Source: Alphaproteobacteria bacterium
GTDB taxonomy: Bacteria > Pseudomonadota > Alphaproteobacteria > CACIAM-22H2
Direction: 5' to 3'
Length of the DNA stretch: 64,000 nt
Assembly (NCBI GenBank): GCA_017308135.1
Contig: JAFKFM010000016.1
Coordinates: forward strand, 62,001-126,000
Shown here: positions 34,329 through 44,927 of the stretch, piece by piece
Layout: every line of letters begins with the position of its first letter
Position numbering within the stretch: position 1 is the first letter of the stretch
Notes under the pieces: generated by a model
The model's input: the letters and a program-made list of their open reading frames with translations, nothing else
What the model was told of the DNA's origin: nothing
The model's database searches: none
Made by a program: the position numbers and the translations under genes

Positions 34329-35980
34329 CATGGCCGCCGCCCGCGCGCCATTGGCAAGGCGCGCGGATGCCGATGCTGTTCGACAAGCCGCCCGAATGCC
34401 CGATCGAGCCCGATCCCGGCGCAGCAGAGCGCACCGACATCGCCTCGCCGATACTGTGCTTTCCCATCGCCGCGATCGAGGCGGCGACCGAAGCGATCGT
34501 CGCAATGTCGGTCGACGGCACAATCCGCTTCTTCTCCCCCGGCGCCGAAACCCTGTTCGGCCGAACAGCATCGGCCACGCTCGGCCAGCCCGTGACCGTT
34601 CTGATGGGGCCGGCCCACGCCTCTTCCCATCCCGACTATGTGGGCCGCTATCTGGCCGGCGCGCCGCCGCGCATCATCGGCACGACGCGCGAAGTGACCG
34701 GCCTTCACGCGAACGGCGCGGAACTGACGCTCGATCTGCGCGTCGTGCCGCTGCGCGTGGGCGGCGAGGACGTCTTCCTCGCCACCATGCGCGACGCCAG
34801 CGAACGCAAGGCGCGCGTCGATGCGCTGTCGCGCCTTGGCGCCGAACTCGGCGCGCGCAATCAGCTTCTGCACGACGCGCTCGCGGCGATCGATCCGGGC
34901 GTTTGCATCGTTGAGGCGGACGGTCGGCTCGACCATGTCAGTCCGCGTCTGGCGCAGATTCTGGGCCTGCCGCGCGAGGCGCTGCGCCCGGGCCTGACCC
35001 TCTCCGGGGCAATCGCCACGATCTCGAGCTTCGGTCCGTTGCGCGATCCCGGCACTGCCGACACGCTGCGTCGTCTGACCGAAATTCCTGCCGGCAGCGA
35101 TCCCGCGCAAGCCACGCTGCACGCCGCCGACGGCCGCGCCTTCGAAATATCCTTCCGCCGGATGACGAGTGGGCGCAGCCTGCTGATCGTCGCGGAAACG
35201 ACCGACCGCGAACGCGCCGCGCGCGAAGCTGCGGAATCTCTTTCCGCCGCGCGCGCGGCGGCGGCCGCGAAAGCCCATTTCATAGAGAATATCGGTCACG
35301 AATTGCGCACGCCGCTCAACGCCGTGATCGGCTTCGCGGAGGCGTTGAGCAGGGGGATACCCGGACCACCCAGCGACCGACAGCGCGAGTATCTCACCCA
35401 TCTCCAATCCGGTGCGCGCGACCTTCAAGCGCTGGTCGACGAATTCATGTCGATCGCCGAATCCTTCGGCACGGCAGCACCCGCCGCCGGCGCGAGCTGC
35501 GCACTCGGCGCAGCGCTCGATGAAACTTACGCGCATTGGCTTCCGGCAGCGCAAGCGGCACGGCTCGACCTTGCCATTCCACACCCCGCGCCGGCGCATC
35601 GCCTGCGCATCGACGCGCGCAGCCTGCGGATCATCCTGAACTGTCTTGTTTCCAATGCCATCGTCCATTCGAAGCCGGGCGGACATGTCGATATCCGGGT
35701 CGCCGAAGGTGTTCGCGGCGTGACGATCGGCGTACGTGACGATGGACCGGGCATCCCCGCCAAAGACCTTGAGCGTGTCTTCGAACCATTCGTGCGCCTC
35801 GAAAGCGCATTTCTGCGCGCGCGGGCGGGCCGCGGCATGGGCTTGTTCACCGCGCGGACGATCGCGCGGCGTTTCGGCGGCGACGTGACGCTCGACAGCC
35901 TGGAACGGCGCGGCACGATCGCAAGCCTGCGCCTGCCGCTCGCCGAACCCGGCCTTGCAAAGGACGGCGCATCCGGATAG
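34325..35980 (+). CDS. Soluble PAS-PAS histidine kinase
   Basis: 551 residues, no membrane segment. PAS 1 at about 48-160 (SVDGTIRFFSPGAETLFGR), PAS 2 at about 182-295, helical linker, HisKA with H-box FIENIGHELRTPLNAVIGFAE (His325), then HATPase_c: N-box IILNCLVSNAIVHS, G1 DDGPGIP (472-478), G2 GRGMGLF. Intact kinase motifs. It overlaps the chemoreceptor-like gene by four bases. No intact receiver partner is adjacent; the divergent LuxR-type protein lacks the phospho-Asp, so the target is probably elsewhere or signalling is non-canonical. Confidence 0.9.
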   Translation: MTWPPPARHWQGARMPMLFDKPPECPIEPDPGAAERTDIASPILCFPIAAIEAATEAIVAMSVDGTIRFFSPGAETLFGRTASATLGQPVTVLMGPAHASSHPDYVGRYLAGAPPRIIGTTREVTGLHANGAELTLDLRVVPLRVGGEDVFLATMRDASERKARVDALSRLGAELGARNQLLHDALAAIDPGVCIVEADGRLDHVSPRLAQILGLPREALRPGLTLSGAIATISSFGPLRDPGTADTLRRLTEIPAGSDPAQATLHAADGRAFEISFRRMTSGRSLLIVAETTDRERAAREAAESLSAARAAAAAKAHFIENIGHELRTPLNAVIGFAEALSRGIPGPPSDRQREYLTHLQSGARDLQALVDEFMSIAESFGTAAPAAGASCALGAALDETYAHWLPAAQAARLDLAIPHPAPAHRLRIDARSLRIILNCLVSNAIVHSKPGGHVDIRVAEGVRGVTIGVRDDGPGIPAKDLERVFEPFVRLESAFLRARAGRGMGLFTARTIARRFGGDVTLDSLERRGTIASLRLPLAEPGLAKDGASG

Positions 35981-35992
35981 TTCATCGGCGGC

Positions 35993-36664
35993 ATGGCCTG
36001 GAAATCCGCCGAATTCAGCCGCATCGAATGGACGGTACGCGAGGGGTATAGCGACTATGCCGCGACCCTCGCGGAAATGTCGGCCCGTGCCGACGCCATC
36101 AGGGCCGGAACCGCGCCCGAGGCGGTCTGGCTGGTGGAACATGCCCCGGTCTATACGGCCGGCACCTCGGCCAAGCCCGAAGACCTGCGCGACCCGCGTT
36201 TTCCGGTGTTCGAGGCCGGGCGCGGCGGCCAATACACCTATCACGGGCCCGGCCAGCGCGTGGCTTACGTGATGATCGACCTGAAGGAACGCGGCGGCGA
36301 CGTGCGCGAATATGTCCGCCGGCTCGAGGAATGGATGATCCGCACCCTCGCCCGCTTCAACGTGAAGGGCGAGCGGCGCGACGGCCGCGTGGGTATTTGG
36401 GTCGACCGGGGCCCCGACGGGCGCGGCGGGCGGCGCGAGGACAAGATCGGCGCCATCGGCGTGCGGGTGAAGCGCTGGGTCACGTTCCATGGCCTGTCGC
36501 TGAACGTCGATTGCGACCTGTCGCATTTCGCGGGTATCGTGCCCTGCGGAATTTCGGCCCCCGCCTACGGCGTCACGTCGCTGGCCGATTTGGGGCTCCT
36601 GGTGACGATGCCCGAATTCGACATGATGCTGCGCGAGGAATTTACCCGCGTCTTCGGGGGATGA
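35993..36664 (+). CDS. lipB: Octanoyl-[acyl carrier protein]:protein octanoyltransferase
   Basis: 223 residues. Transfers octanoyl from ACP to lipoyl domains, first step of lipoate assembly. RGGQYTYHGPGQRVAYVMIDL is the LipB signature; the catalytic Lys is in REDKIGAIGVRV (151) and the Cys in GIVPCGISAP (185). It follows the kinase gene by 12 nt but has no evident functional link to it. Confidence 0.96.
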   Translation: MAWKSAEFSRIEWTVREGYSDYAATLAEMSARADAIRAGTAPEAVWLVEHAPVYTAGTSAKPEDLRDPRFPVFEAGRGGQYTYHGPGQRVAYVMIDLKERGGDVREYVRRLEEWMIRTLARFNVKGERRDGRVGIWVDRGPDGRGGRREDKIGAIGVRVKRWVTFHGLSLNVDCDLSHFAGIVPCGISAPAYGVTSLADLGLLVTMPEFDMMLREEFTRVFGG

Positions 36665-36698
36665 TAGCGCCCGCCGCCGGCGCTATGATTACCCCCGC

Positions 36699-37388
36699 AT
36701 GCTGCTGCCGCCCGCCGACTCGATTGCCCATGAACGCGAACAATGGCGCGCCCGCGTGGGCGACCACGACACGGTGCGCGTGGCGGGCGAAGACTTGATC
36801 CGGAGCGAGCAGAACGCGATCGACGAATTGTTCCTGCTGCGCAACCAATGCGCGCCGGAAATAGTCATCGACCCGGCTTTACCCGACCTCGACCTGCCCC
36901 AACATGCGAATCTGCTGCGCTATTGGCGCCATCTGCCGCGCGAAGCGGGCGCCGACCTGCCCAAGCGCGACACGGTGCGCCCCGAGGAACTGCACGGCAC
37001 GCTGGGCGATCTGATGCTGCTGGAAGCCGAAACGAGCGGCACCGATTTCGTCTATCGCGTCTACGGTTCCAACATCGCGATCAATGCGGGCCAGGATTGG
37101 ACCGGCTGGAGCGTGGGCGCGATGGGGTTGAAAACCGGCAACGGTATCGGCCTGTTCTATCGCGCCGTCTATGTCGCGTGCGCGTTGTCGCGCAAACCGA
37201 TCTATACCGCGCACGAGGCCGCCCCCTATCAATCGCCCAGCCTGTGGCGCCGTTTGATCGTGCCGTTGGCCGGTGCTTCGGGTGATGTCGCGTGGTTCCT
37301 GGTCGCCAATCTGCCCGTGAAGTTCCGCCGGCCCGATCGCGCGCGCGAAATCGAGATGCGCCGTCGTCTGGGACCGGGCGAGAGCTGA
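36699..37388 (+). CDS. PAS_5-type PAS-domain protein, copy 1
   Basis: 229 residues. The N-terminal part is helical and charged. The core VRPEELHGTLGDLMLLEAETSGTDFVYRVYGSNIA and GQDWTGWSVGAM is typical of the small stand-alone PAS proteins common in Rhodospirillales (PAS_5 type). There is no output domain, signal peptide or membrane segment. The next gene is a tandem paralogue 11 nt downstream. Ligand and partner unknown. Confidence 0.85.
   Translation: MLLPPADSIAHEREQWRARVGDHDTVRVAGEDLIRSEQNAIDELFLLRNQCAPEIVIDPALPDLDLPQHANLLRYWRHLPREAGADLPKRDTVRPEELHGTLGDLMLLEAETSGTDFVYRVYGSNIAINAGQDWTGWSVGAMGLKTGNGIGLFYRAVYVACALSRKPIYTAHEAAPYQSPSLWRRLIVPLAGASGDVAWFLVANLPVKFRRPDRAREIEMRRRLGPGES
37084..37127. 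repeat. 44-nt identical block shared with 37782-37825
   Basis: This 44-nt stretch encoding the GQDWTGWSVGAMG motif is identical, base for base, to 37782-37825 in the downstream paralogue. The flanks differ at many positions, which suggests recent local exchange or very strong constraint. Confidence 0.9.
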
Positions 37389-37399
37389 GGGGGCCCGGT

Positions 37400-38089
37400 A
37401 TGCTGCGCCGCACGGCCGATCCCATCGCGCATGAGCGCGAAACGTGGCGCGCCCGCGTCGAAGGCCACGCGCAGGCGCGCGCGGCGGGCGAAGCGTTGCT
37501 GCGCGGCGATCAATCGATCGTCGACGAAACCTTCCGCGTGCGCGACTTGCCGCCGCCCGCGATCGTCGTCGATCCCGATCCCGCGACGCTCGACCGGCCC
37601 GAACACGCGGCACTGTTCGCCTATTGGCGCGATCTGCCCCGGACCGGCGATGGCTTGCCGGCGCGCGCGAATGTGCGCCCGGAAGAACTGCGCGGCATGC
37701 TGGGCGATCTGTTGCTGCTGGAAACGGACGAAACCGGGACGGATTTCGTCTATCGCGTCTACGGCACCAAGGTCGCGCGGCATGCGGGCCAGGATTGGAC
37801 CGGCTGGAGCGTGGGCGCGATGGGGCTGAAGATCGGCGCCAGCCTGTCGTTGTTCTATCGCGGCGTTTACGTCGCCGCGGCGATCGCGCGCAAACCGATA
37901 TACACCGCGCACGAAGCGCCGCCCTGGATCGACCATGCGATCTGGCGGCGCTTTATCGTGCCGCTCGCCGGCGCCGACGGTTCGGCGACGTGGTTTCTGG
38001 TCGCCAATATCCCGACCGAGCCGCGCGCCCCGAATATCGCGCGCGATGCCGAAATGCGGCGCTATCTGGGGCCGACGAAGGCGGATTAG
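37400..38089 (+). CDS. PAS_5-type PAS-domain protein, copy 2
   Basis: 229 residues, tandem paralogue of the preceding gene: DPIAHERETWRARV, VRPEELRGMLGDLLLLE, DFVYRVYGTKVARHAG, GQDWTGWSVGAM, ARKPIYTAHEA and the C-terminal EMRRYLGP line up throughout. The ATG lies 11 nt after the stop of copy 1 with a G-rich leader (GAGGGGGCCCGGT). The 3' end overlaps the convergent TSUP gene by four bases. Function unknown. Confidence 0.87.
   Translation: MLRRTADPIAHERETWRARVEGHAQARAAGEALLRGDQSIVDETFRVRDLPPPAIVVDPDPATLDRPEHAALFAYWRDLPRTGDGLPARANVRPEELRGMLGDLLLLETDETGTDFVYRVYGTKVARHAGQDWTGWSVGAMGLKIGASLSLFYRGVYVAAAIARKPIYTAHEAPPWIDHAIWRRFIVPLAGADGSATWFLVANIPTEPRAPNIARDAEMRRYLGPTKAD
37782..37825. repeat. 44-nt identical block shared with 37084-37127
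   Basis: Second copy of the block described at 37084-37127. Confidence 0.9.
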
Positions 38090-38850
38090 CCTTCCCAGGC
38101 CTGCCACAGGAAGCTGAGTCCGCCCGCCACCACCAGCGCGTCCATCATCGCCAGATGTACGCGCGGCGAGAACCGCTTCAGCATCCAGCGCGCGACGAAG
38201 GCGCCCGGCACGGTGGCAAGGCCGAGGATCAGCCCGGCCAAGATCAATTCGAAGTCGAACAGCATCGCCGAGCCGAAGACAGACGCTTTGATGAGGCTGC
38301 CGGACATCGACACGGCCGCTTCGGTGCCGATCAGCGCCCCGCCGCGCAAGCCCAGCCCCATCATCACCGATAGCAGCAGCGGGCCCACGCCGGTCATCGA
38401 TCCGACGATGGCGCCGTAAACCGCCCCGCCCGCGACCGCACCGCCCGCACCCAAGCGCCACCCCGTTTTGTCGAGTTTGCGGCGGATCGGGATCGAGACG
38501 ATCAGGAACACGCCCAACATCGCCGCGATCGCGCGCACGGGCAGCAGCGTATAGATGTAAGCCGACAGAACGCACATCGGCGCCATGCCCGCCCCGACCA
38601 GCAGGATCGCGCGCCACGAAATCTCGTGCCGGAACGCCGCGACGCGGCTGCCGTTGGTCATCGCCATGGCGATCGACATGACCGGCACGACCGACGCCAC
38701 GCCGACGACGGGGGCGAGAACCGGCGGCAAGATCAATCCGGCGCCATAACCCGACACGCCGCCGACGATCGACGCGACGAAGGCGACCAACGCCACGCCC
38801 ACTAAGATCAGCGGATCGATGCCCGCAAGGGTGAAGGCGCCTTCCATCAT
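38086..38850 (-). CDS. TSUP (TauE/SafE) family membrane permease
   Basis: 254 residues, about eight hydrophobic segments. N-terminal VAFVASIVGGVSGYGAGLILPP and second-half GSMTGVGPLLLSVMMGLGLRGG are the two TSUP repeats. Family members move sulfite, sulfonates or other small organic anions. The ATG overlaps the acylphosphatase stop by four bases (ATGATGG), making this the last gene of the pccB-pccA run. Substrate unknown. Confidence 0.9.
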   Translation of the reverse strand: MMEGAFTLAGIDPLILVGVALVAFVASIVGGVSGYGAGLILPPVLAPVVGVASVVPVMSIAMAMTNGSRVAAFRHEISWRAILLVGAGMAPMCVLSAYIYTLLPVRAIAAMLGVFLIVSIPIRRKLDKTGWRLGAGGAVAGGAVYGAIVGSMTGVGPLLLSVMMGLGLRGGALIGTEAAVSMSGSLIKASVFGSAMLFDFELILAGLILGLATVPGAFVARWMLKRFSPRVHLAMMDALVVAGGLSFLWQAWEG

Positions 38851-39134
38851 TCACTTGTCGGCAATTGCGAAAAGCCGGTCCAGCCTTCGTCGGTCGCATC
38901 TTCGCGCGCGATCGCGTCGACGCGGGCCGCCGGCGGACCTTTGCGGCATTCGCCGAGTATCGCGTCGATCGCTTCGGGCGATCCGGCGAACACCGCCTCG
39001 ACGCTGCCATCCTTGCGGTTGCGGACCCAGCCGCACAGACCGGCTGCGCGCGCACGCTCGACCGTCCAGCCGCGATACCAAACGCCTTGGACGCGGCCCG
39101 AGATGACGACCCGAACGGCGATGCGTTCCGTCAT
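38847..39134 (-). CDS. acyP: Acylphosphatase
   Basis: 95 residues, standard length. Hydrolyses acyl phosphates. The signature VVISGRVQGVWYRGWT contains the active-site Arg, and CGWVRNRKDGSVEAVFAG the second motif with the catalytic Asn. Overlaps the RibD_C gene upstream (ATGA) and the TSUP gene downstream. Confidence 0.95.
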   Translation of the reverse strand: MTERIAVRVVISGRVQGVWYRGWTVERARAAGLCGWVRNRKDGSVEAVFAGSPEAIDAILGECRKGPPAARVDAIAREDATDEGWTGFSQLPTSE

Positions 39135-39778
39135 CGCGCCGGCTTCTCGAACACGACATGCATCGCGTGTTCGGTGGTCGCCTTGCGCGCGACATCGAAG
39201 CCCTGCGCTTTCAGATCGACGCCGTCGAACGGCTTCGTGCCCGAGCCCAGCAAGATCGGCGATACGACCAGATGGAAACGGCCGATGGCGCCCAGGCGCA
39301 GATATTGGTTGATCGTCGCCGCCCCGCCGCCCACGCGCACGTCTTTGGCGCCCGCCGCTTCGCGCGCGCGGCGCAGCGCTTCCTCGGCACCGCCGGTGAC
39401 GAAATGGAACACCGTGCCGCCCTTCATTTCCAAGGGTGCACGCGCATGATGCGTCAACACGAAGACGGGCACGTGATAGGGTGGCTCCTCGCCCCACCAG
39501 CCCTTCCATTGATCGTCGGGCCAGGGCCCGCGCACCGGCCCGAACATGTTGCGGCCCAGGATCCAGGCGCCGACATTGTCGAAACTGCGCGCGGCGAAAT
39601 CGTCGTCCACGCCCTTGGCGCCGCCGTCCTTGCCGAGCACGCGCTTCTGGAACGTCTCGGTGCCGAACATCCAATTGTGGAGCCCCGTCCCGCCCTCGCC
39701 CAACGGGTTTTCGAGGCTTTGGTTCGGGCCCGCCGCGTAGCCGTCGGCCGAAATCGCGAAGCAATCCACGCGCAGCAT
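39131..39778 (-). CDS. Dihydrofolate-reductase-like (RibD C-terminal) family protein
   Basis: 215 residues. RibD_C/DHFR-like fold: SADGYAAGPNQSLENPLG, WILGRNMFGPVRGPW, FHFVTGGAEEALRRAREAAG, DVRVGGGAATINQYL, FHLVVSPILLGSGTKPF. These stand-alone NADPH-binding reductases are mostly of unknown substrate. GGAGAG lies at normal distance before the ATG. Downstream acylphosphatase overlaps by four bases. Confidence 0.9.
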   Translation of the reverse strand: MLRVDCFAISADGYAAGPNQSLENPLGEGGTGLHNWMFGTETFQKRVLGKDGGAKGVDDDFAARSFDNVGAWILGRNMFGPVRGPWPDDQWKGWWGEEPPYHVPVFVLTHHARAPLEMKGGTVFHFVTGGAEEALRRAREAAGAKDVRVGGGAATINQYLRLGAIGRFHLVVSPILLGSGTKPFDGVDLKAQGFDVARKATTEHAMHVVFEKPAR

Positions 39779-39789
39779 ATTCGCTCTCC

Positions 39790-40166
39790 TCAACGCCAAG
39801 CGGCTTCGGCCAAGGCCCGCAGCGCCGTGCGGATCGCGGCCTGCGCTTGATCTTCCAATGCCGCATCGGACGGTAGCGCGTCGCCGCCGCCATGGGCCAG
39901 CGCATTGCGCCGCGCGCGTAACAGGTCGTATTCGGGATCGCCCTCGCCGTGTTTGCGTATCGCCGGTTCGGCCAGCGTGAAGGCGAGCATCACGCACGCC
40001 GCCCACGCCCCCGCGCAGAACGCGGCTTCGATTTCGCCCAGCAAACGCTCCGCGCGTTCGTCCAACGCCGGCGCTTCGGGGCCGGCATTGGCCGCCAACG
40101 CGGCCACGAACCATTCGGCGCGACCGCGCCAAATCTCGGGATCGGGCGGCGGCAGCCCGGCGCCGC

Positions 40167-40170
<4 letters not shown>
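39790..40170 (-). CDS. Small helical protein, HEPN-like
   Basis: 126 residues. No firm family match. The sequence is all-helical in appearance: LLGEIEAAFCAGAWAACVMLAFTLAEPAIRKHG then YDLLRARRNALAHGGG. The RNxxxH segment (RNALAH) after an aromatic-leucine helix, plus the GxxxAAxxLAxTLxEPxI helix, resembles HEPN-domain proteins, in which Rx4-6H can be a ribonuclease active site. The start is a GTG overlapping the pccA stop by four bases (GTGA). This supports it as a real gene. The HEPN reading is inference. Confidence 0.7.
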
Positions 40171-42227
<2,057 letters not shown>

Positions 42228-42229
42228 GA

Positions 42230-42421
42230 TCACTTGTCCCCGGGGCCGAACAGACCCGATGCCAGCACGACATGAACGGCCAACGGCCCGCCCCAGGCGA
42301 CTGCGACCAGCGGCCACCAATCGAAGGCGGAACCTTTGACGAGATTGAGCAGCGCCAGCACGCCGGTCGTCAGAATCGCGGCGGCGACGTGAAGCTGGAG
42401 CGCGCGGCGCTTATCGATCAT
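42230..42421 (-). CDS. Small 2TM-domain membrane protein, copy 2
   Basis: 63 residues: a basic N-terminus (MIDKRRALQLH), hydrophobic helices at about 12-28 and 36-56, with WWPLVAVAWGGPLAVH between and in the second. It resembles the 2TM domain family and aligns with the upstream 66-residue neighbour along its full length, so the two are probably paralogues. The ATG overlaps that gene's stop by four bases; pccA follows after two bases. Function unknown. Confidence 0.75.
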   Translation of the reverse strand: MIDKRRALQLHVAAAILTTGVLALLNLVKGSAFDWWPLVAVAWGGPLAVHVVLASGLFGPGDK

Positions 42422-42614
42422 CGCCGCGCTCCGATAATCTCGCGCGCATAGAGCCAATGCGCGAACAGCGGCAGCGCCCAGGCGAAGGCGAAATACATCC
42501 ACCACGGATTCCCGGGCGAGACGAGGAAGTTCACCGGAATCATCACCACCAGCACGGCGAGAAACAGGATCGCGTGCAGCCGGAATTTCCGGACCTTGTC
42601 GGCGCGGGGGTCGG

Positions 42615-42618
<4 letters not shown>
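42418..42618 (-). CDS. Small 2TM-domain membrane protein, copy 1
   Basis: 66 residues: basic N-terminus (MTDPRADKVRKFRLH), helices at about 16-33 and 40-58 with NPWWMYFAFAWALPLFAHW. Start is a GTG overlapping the pccB stop by four bases (GTGA). Matches the 2TM domain pattern and the downstream 63-residue gene (RxLH..., WW..., AWxxPLxxH). Function unknown; placement between the two carboxylase subunit genes implies stoichiometric co-translation with pccB. Confidence 0.75.
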
Positions 42619-44150
<1,532 letters not shown>

Positions 44151-44153
44151 CGT

Positions 44154-44195
44154 CCCTGTCCCCGGAAGCCGTTCGTGCTTTACCGGGAAACAGGG
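44154..44195 (-). promoter_or_regulatory. Hairpin covering the pccB ribosome-binding site
   Basis: On the transcript an outer stem of 6 bp (CCCTGT/ACAGGG) and an inner stem of 5 bp (CCCGG/CCGGG) with a 17-nt loop end three bases before the pccB ATG. The AGGG ribosome-binding site is in the 3' arm. It could restrain pccB translation. There is no T-tract, so a terminator is unlikely. Confidence 0.5.
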
Positions 44196-44207
44196 GTAAC
44201 AAAGCCT

Positions 44208-44927
44208 CTAGCTTCGCGCCAGCGCGAAAAACCGTTCTGCGACAATAAGTTCCTGGCGGGTCTTGGCGCGCTTCTCGGTCGCTTCCGAATCTTCGCCCCA
44301 TCTTTCAATCTGAAATGTCGCGTCGAGTTCGGCGGCATCGAAGGCGCCGGTGGCGTCGATTTTGCCTTCGGCGAGTGCCAGCGACACGATCAGCGAGCCC
44401 GTCGTGGCAACCGCGACACCCAGCCCCGCCAATTTAAGATCGTCCATCGCCGCCATCGCGGCACGCAACGCCGCGAGGGATTGCGCGGGTTGATCGGGCG
44501 CAATGATCGAGCCATGCGACACGATCAACGGCGCGTCGAAGGTCAACGCCGCCCAATCGAGCAGCGGCTGCCAGATCGCGGCTTCGCGTTCGATCAGCGC
44601 GGGCGGCTCGGAAGCGCGGAAGCACAGCAGCTCCGTCTGCGCATGCGCGACCAATTCGTCGAGGATCGCCTCGCGCTTGGGGGGGACGCGATCGATCGCC
44701 GTACCCACGATGCGCGTGAGCGGCAGTTTGGAAAAATCGATCTTCGGCGCCTTGCCGCGCGGGGCGACGCCCCGCCACTCATCGACCATCGCCTCGGCGA
44801 GGCTTTTGGACGCAACGGCGATCTCGCTGCCCGCCGGCGTCCTCAACGGCTTGCCGTCGAGCGCCACGCCGAAGGAACCGTCGCCGCGCGAATGCAGCGA
44901 CGGTTCGACGAAAGCGACAGCGCTCAC
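44208..44927 (-). CDS. ATP12-type F1-ATPase assembly chaperone
   Basis: 239 residues. ATP12 proteins bind the F1 alpha subunit during ATP synthase assembly; they are found in mitochondria and alphaproteobacteria. Evidence: VALDGKPLRTPAG, LAEAMVDEWRG, PLTRIVGTAIDRV, LLCFRASEPPALIEREAAIWQPLLDWA. The start is a GTG overlapping the asmA-like stop by four bases. It precedes pccB by 57 nt with a hairpin. The rluC-HAD-ATP12-pccB order is seen in other alphaproteobacteria; the asmA-like gene interrupts it here. Confidence 0.93.
   Translation of the reverse strand: MSAVAFVEPSLHSRGDGSFGVALDGKPLRTPAGSEIAVASKSLAEAMVDEWRGVAPRGKAPKIDFSKLPLTRIVGTAIDRVPPKREAILDELVAHAQTELLCFRASEPPALIEREAAIWQPLLDWAALTFDAPLIVSHGSIIAPDQPAQSLAALRAAMAAMDDLKLAGLGVAVATTGSLIVSLALAEGKIDATGAFDAAELDATFQIERWGEDSEATEKRAKTRQELIVAERFFALARS

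Noticed and set aside
33464..36526. A 1020-codon minus-strand frame opposite the MCP, kinase and lipB
   Set aside because: It is the shadow of three well-identified plus-strand genes and has no recognisable domain.
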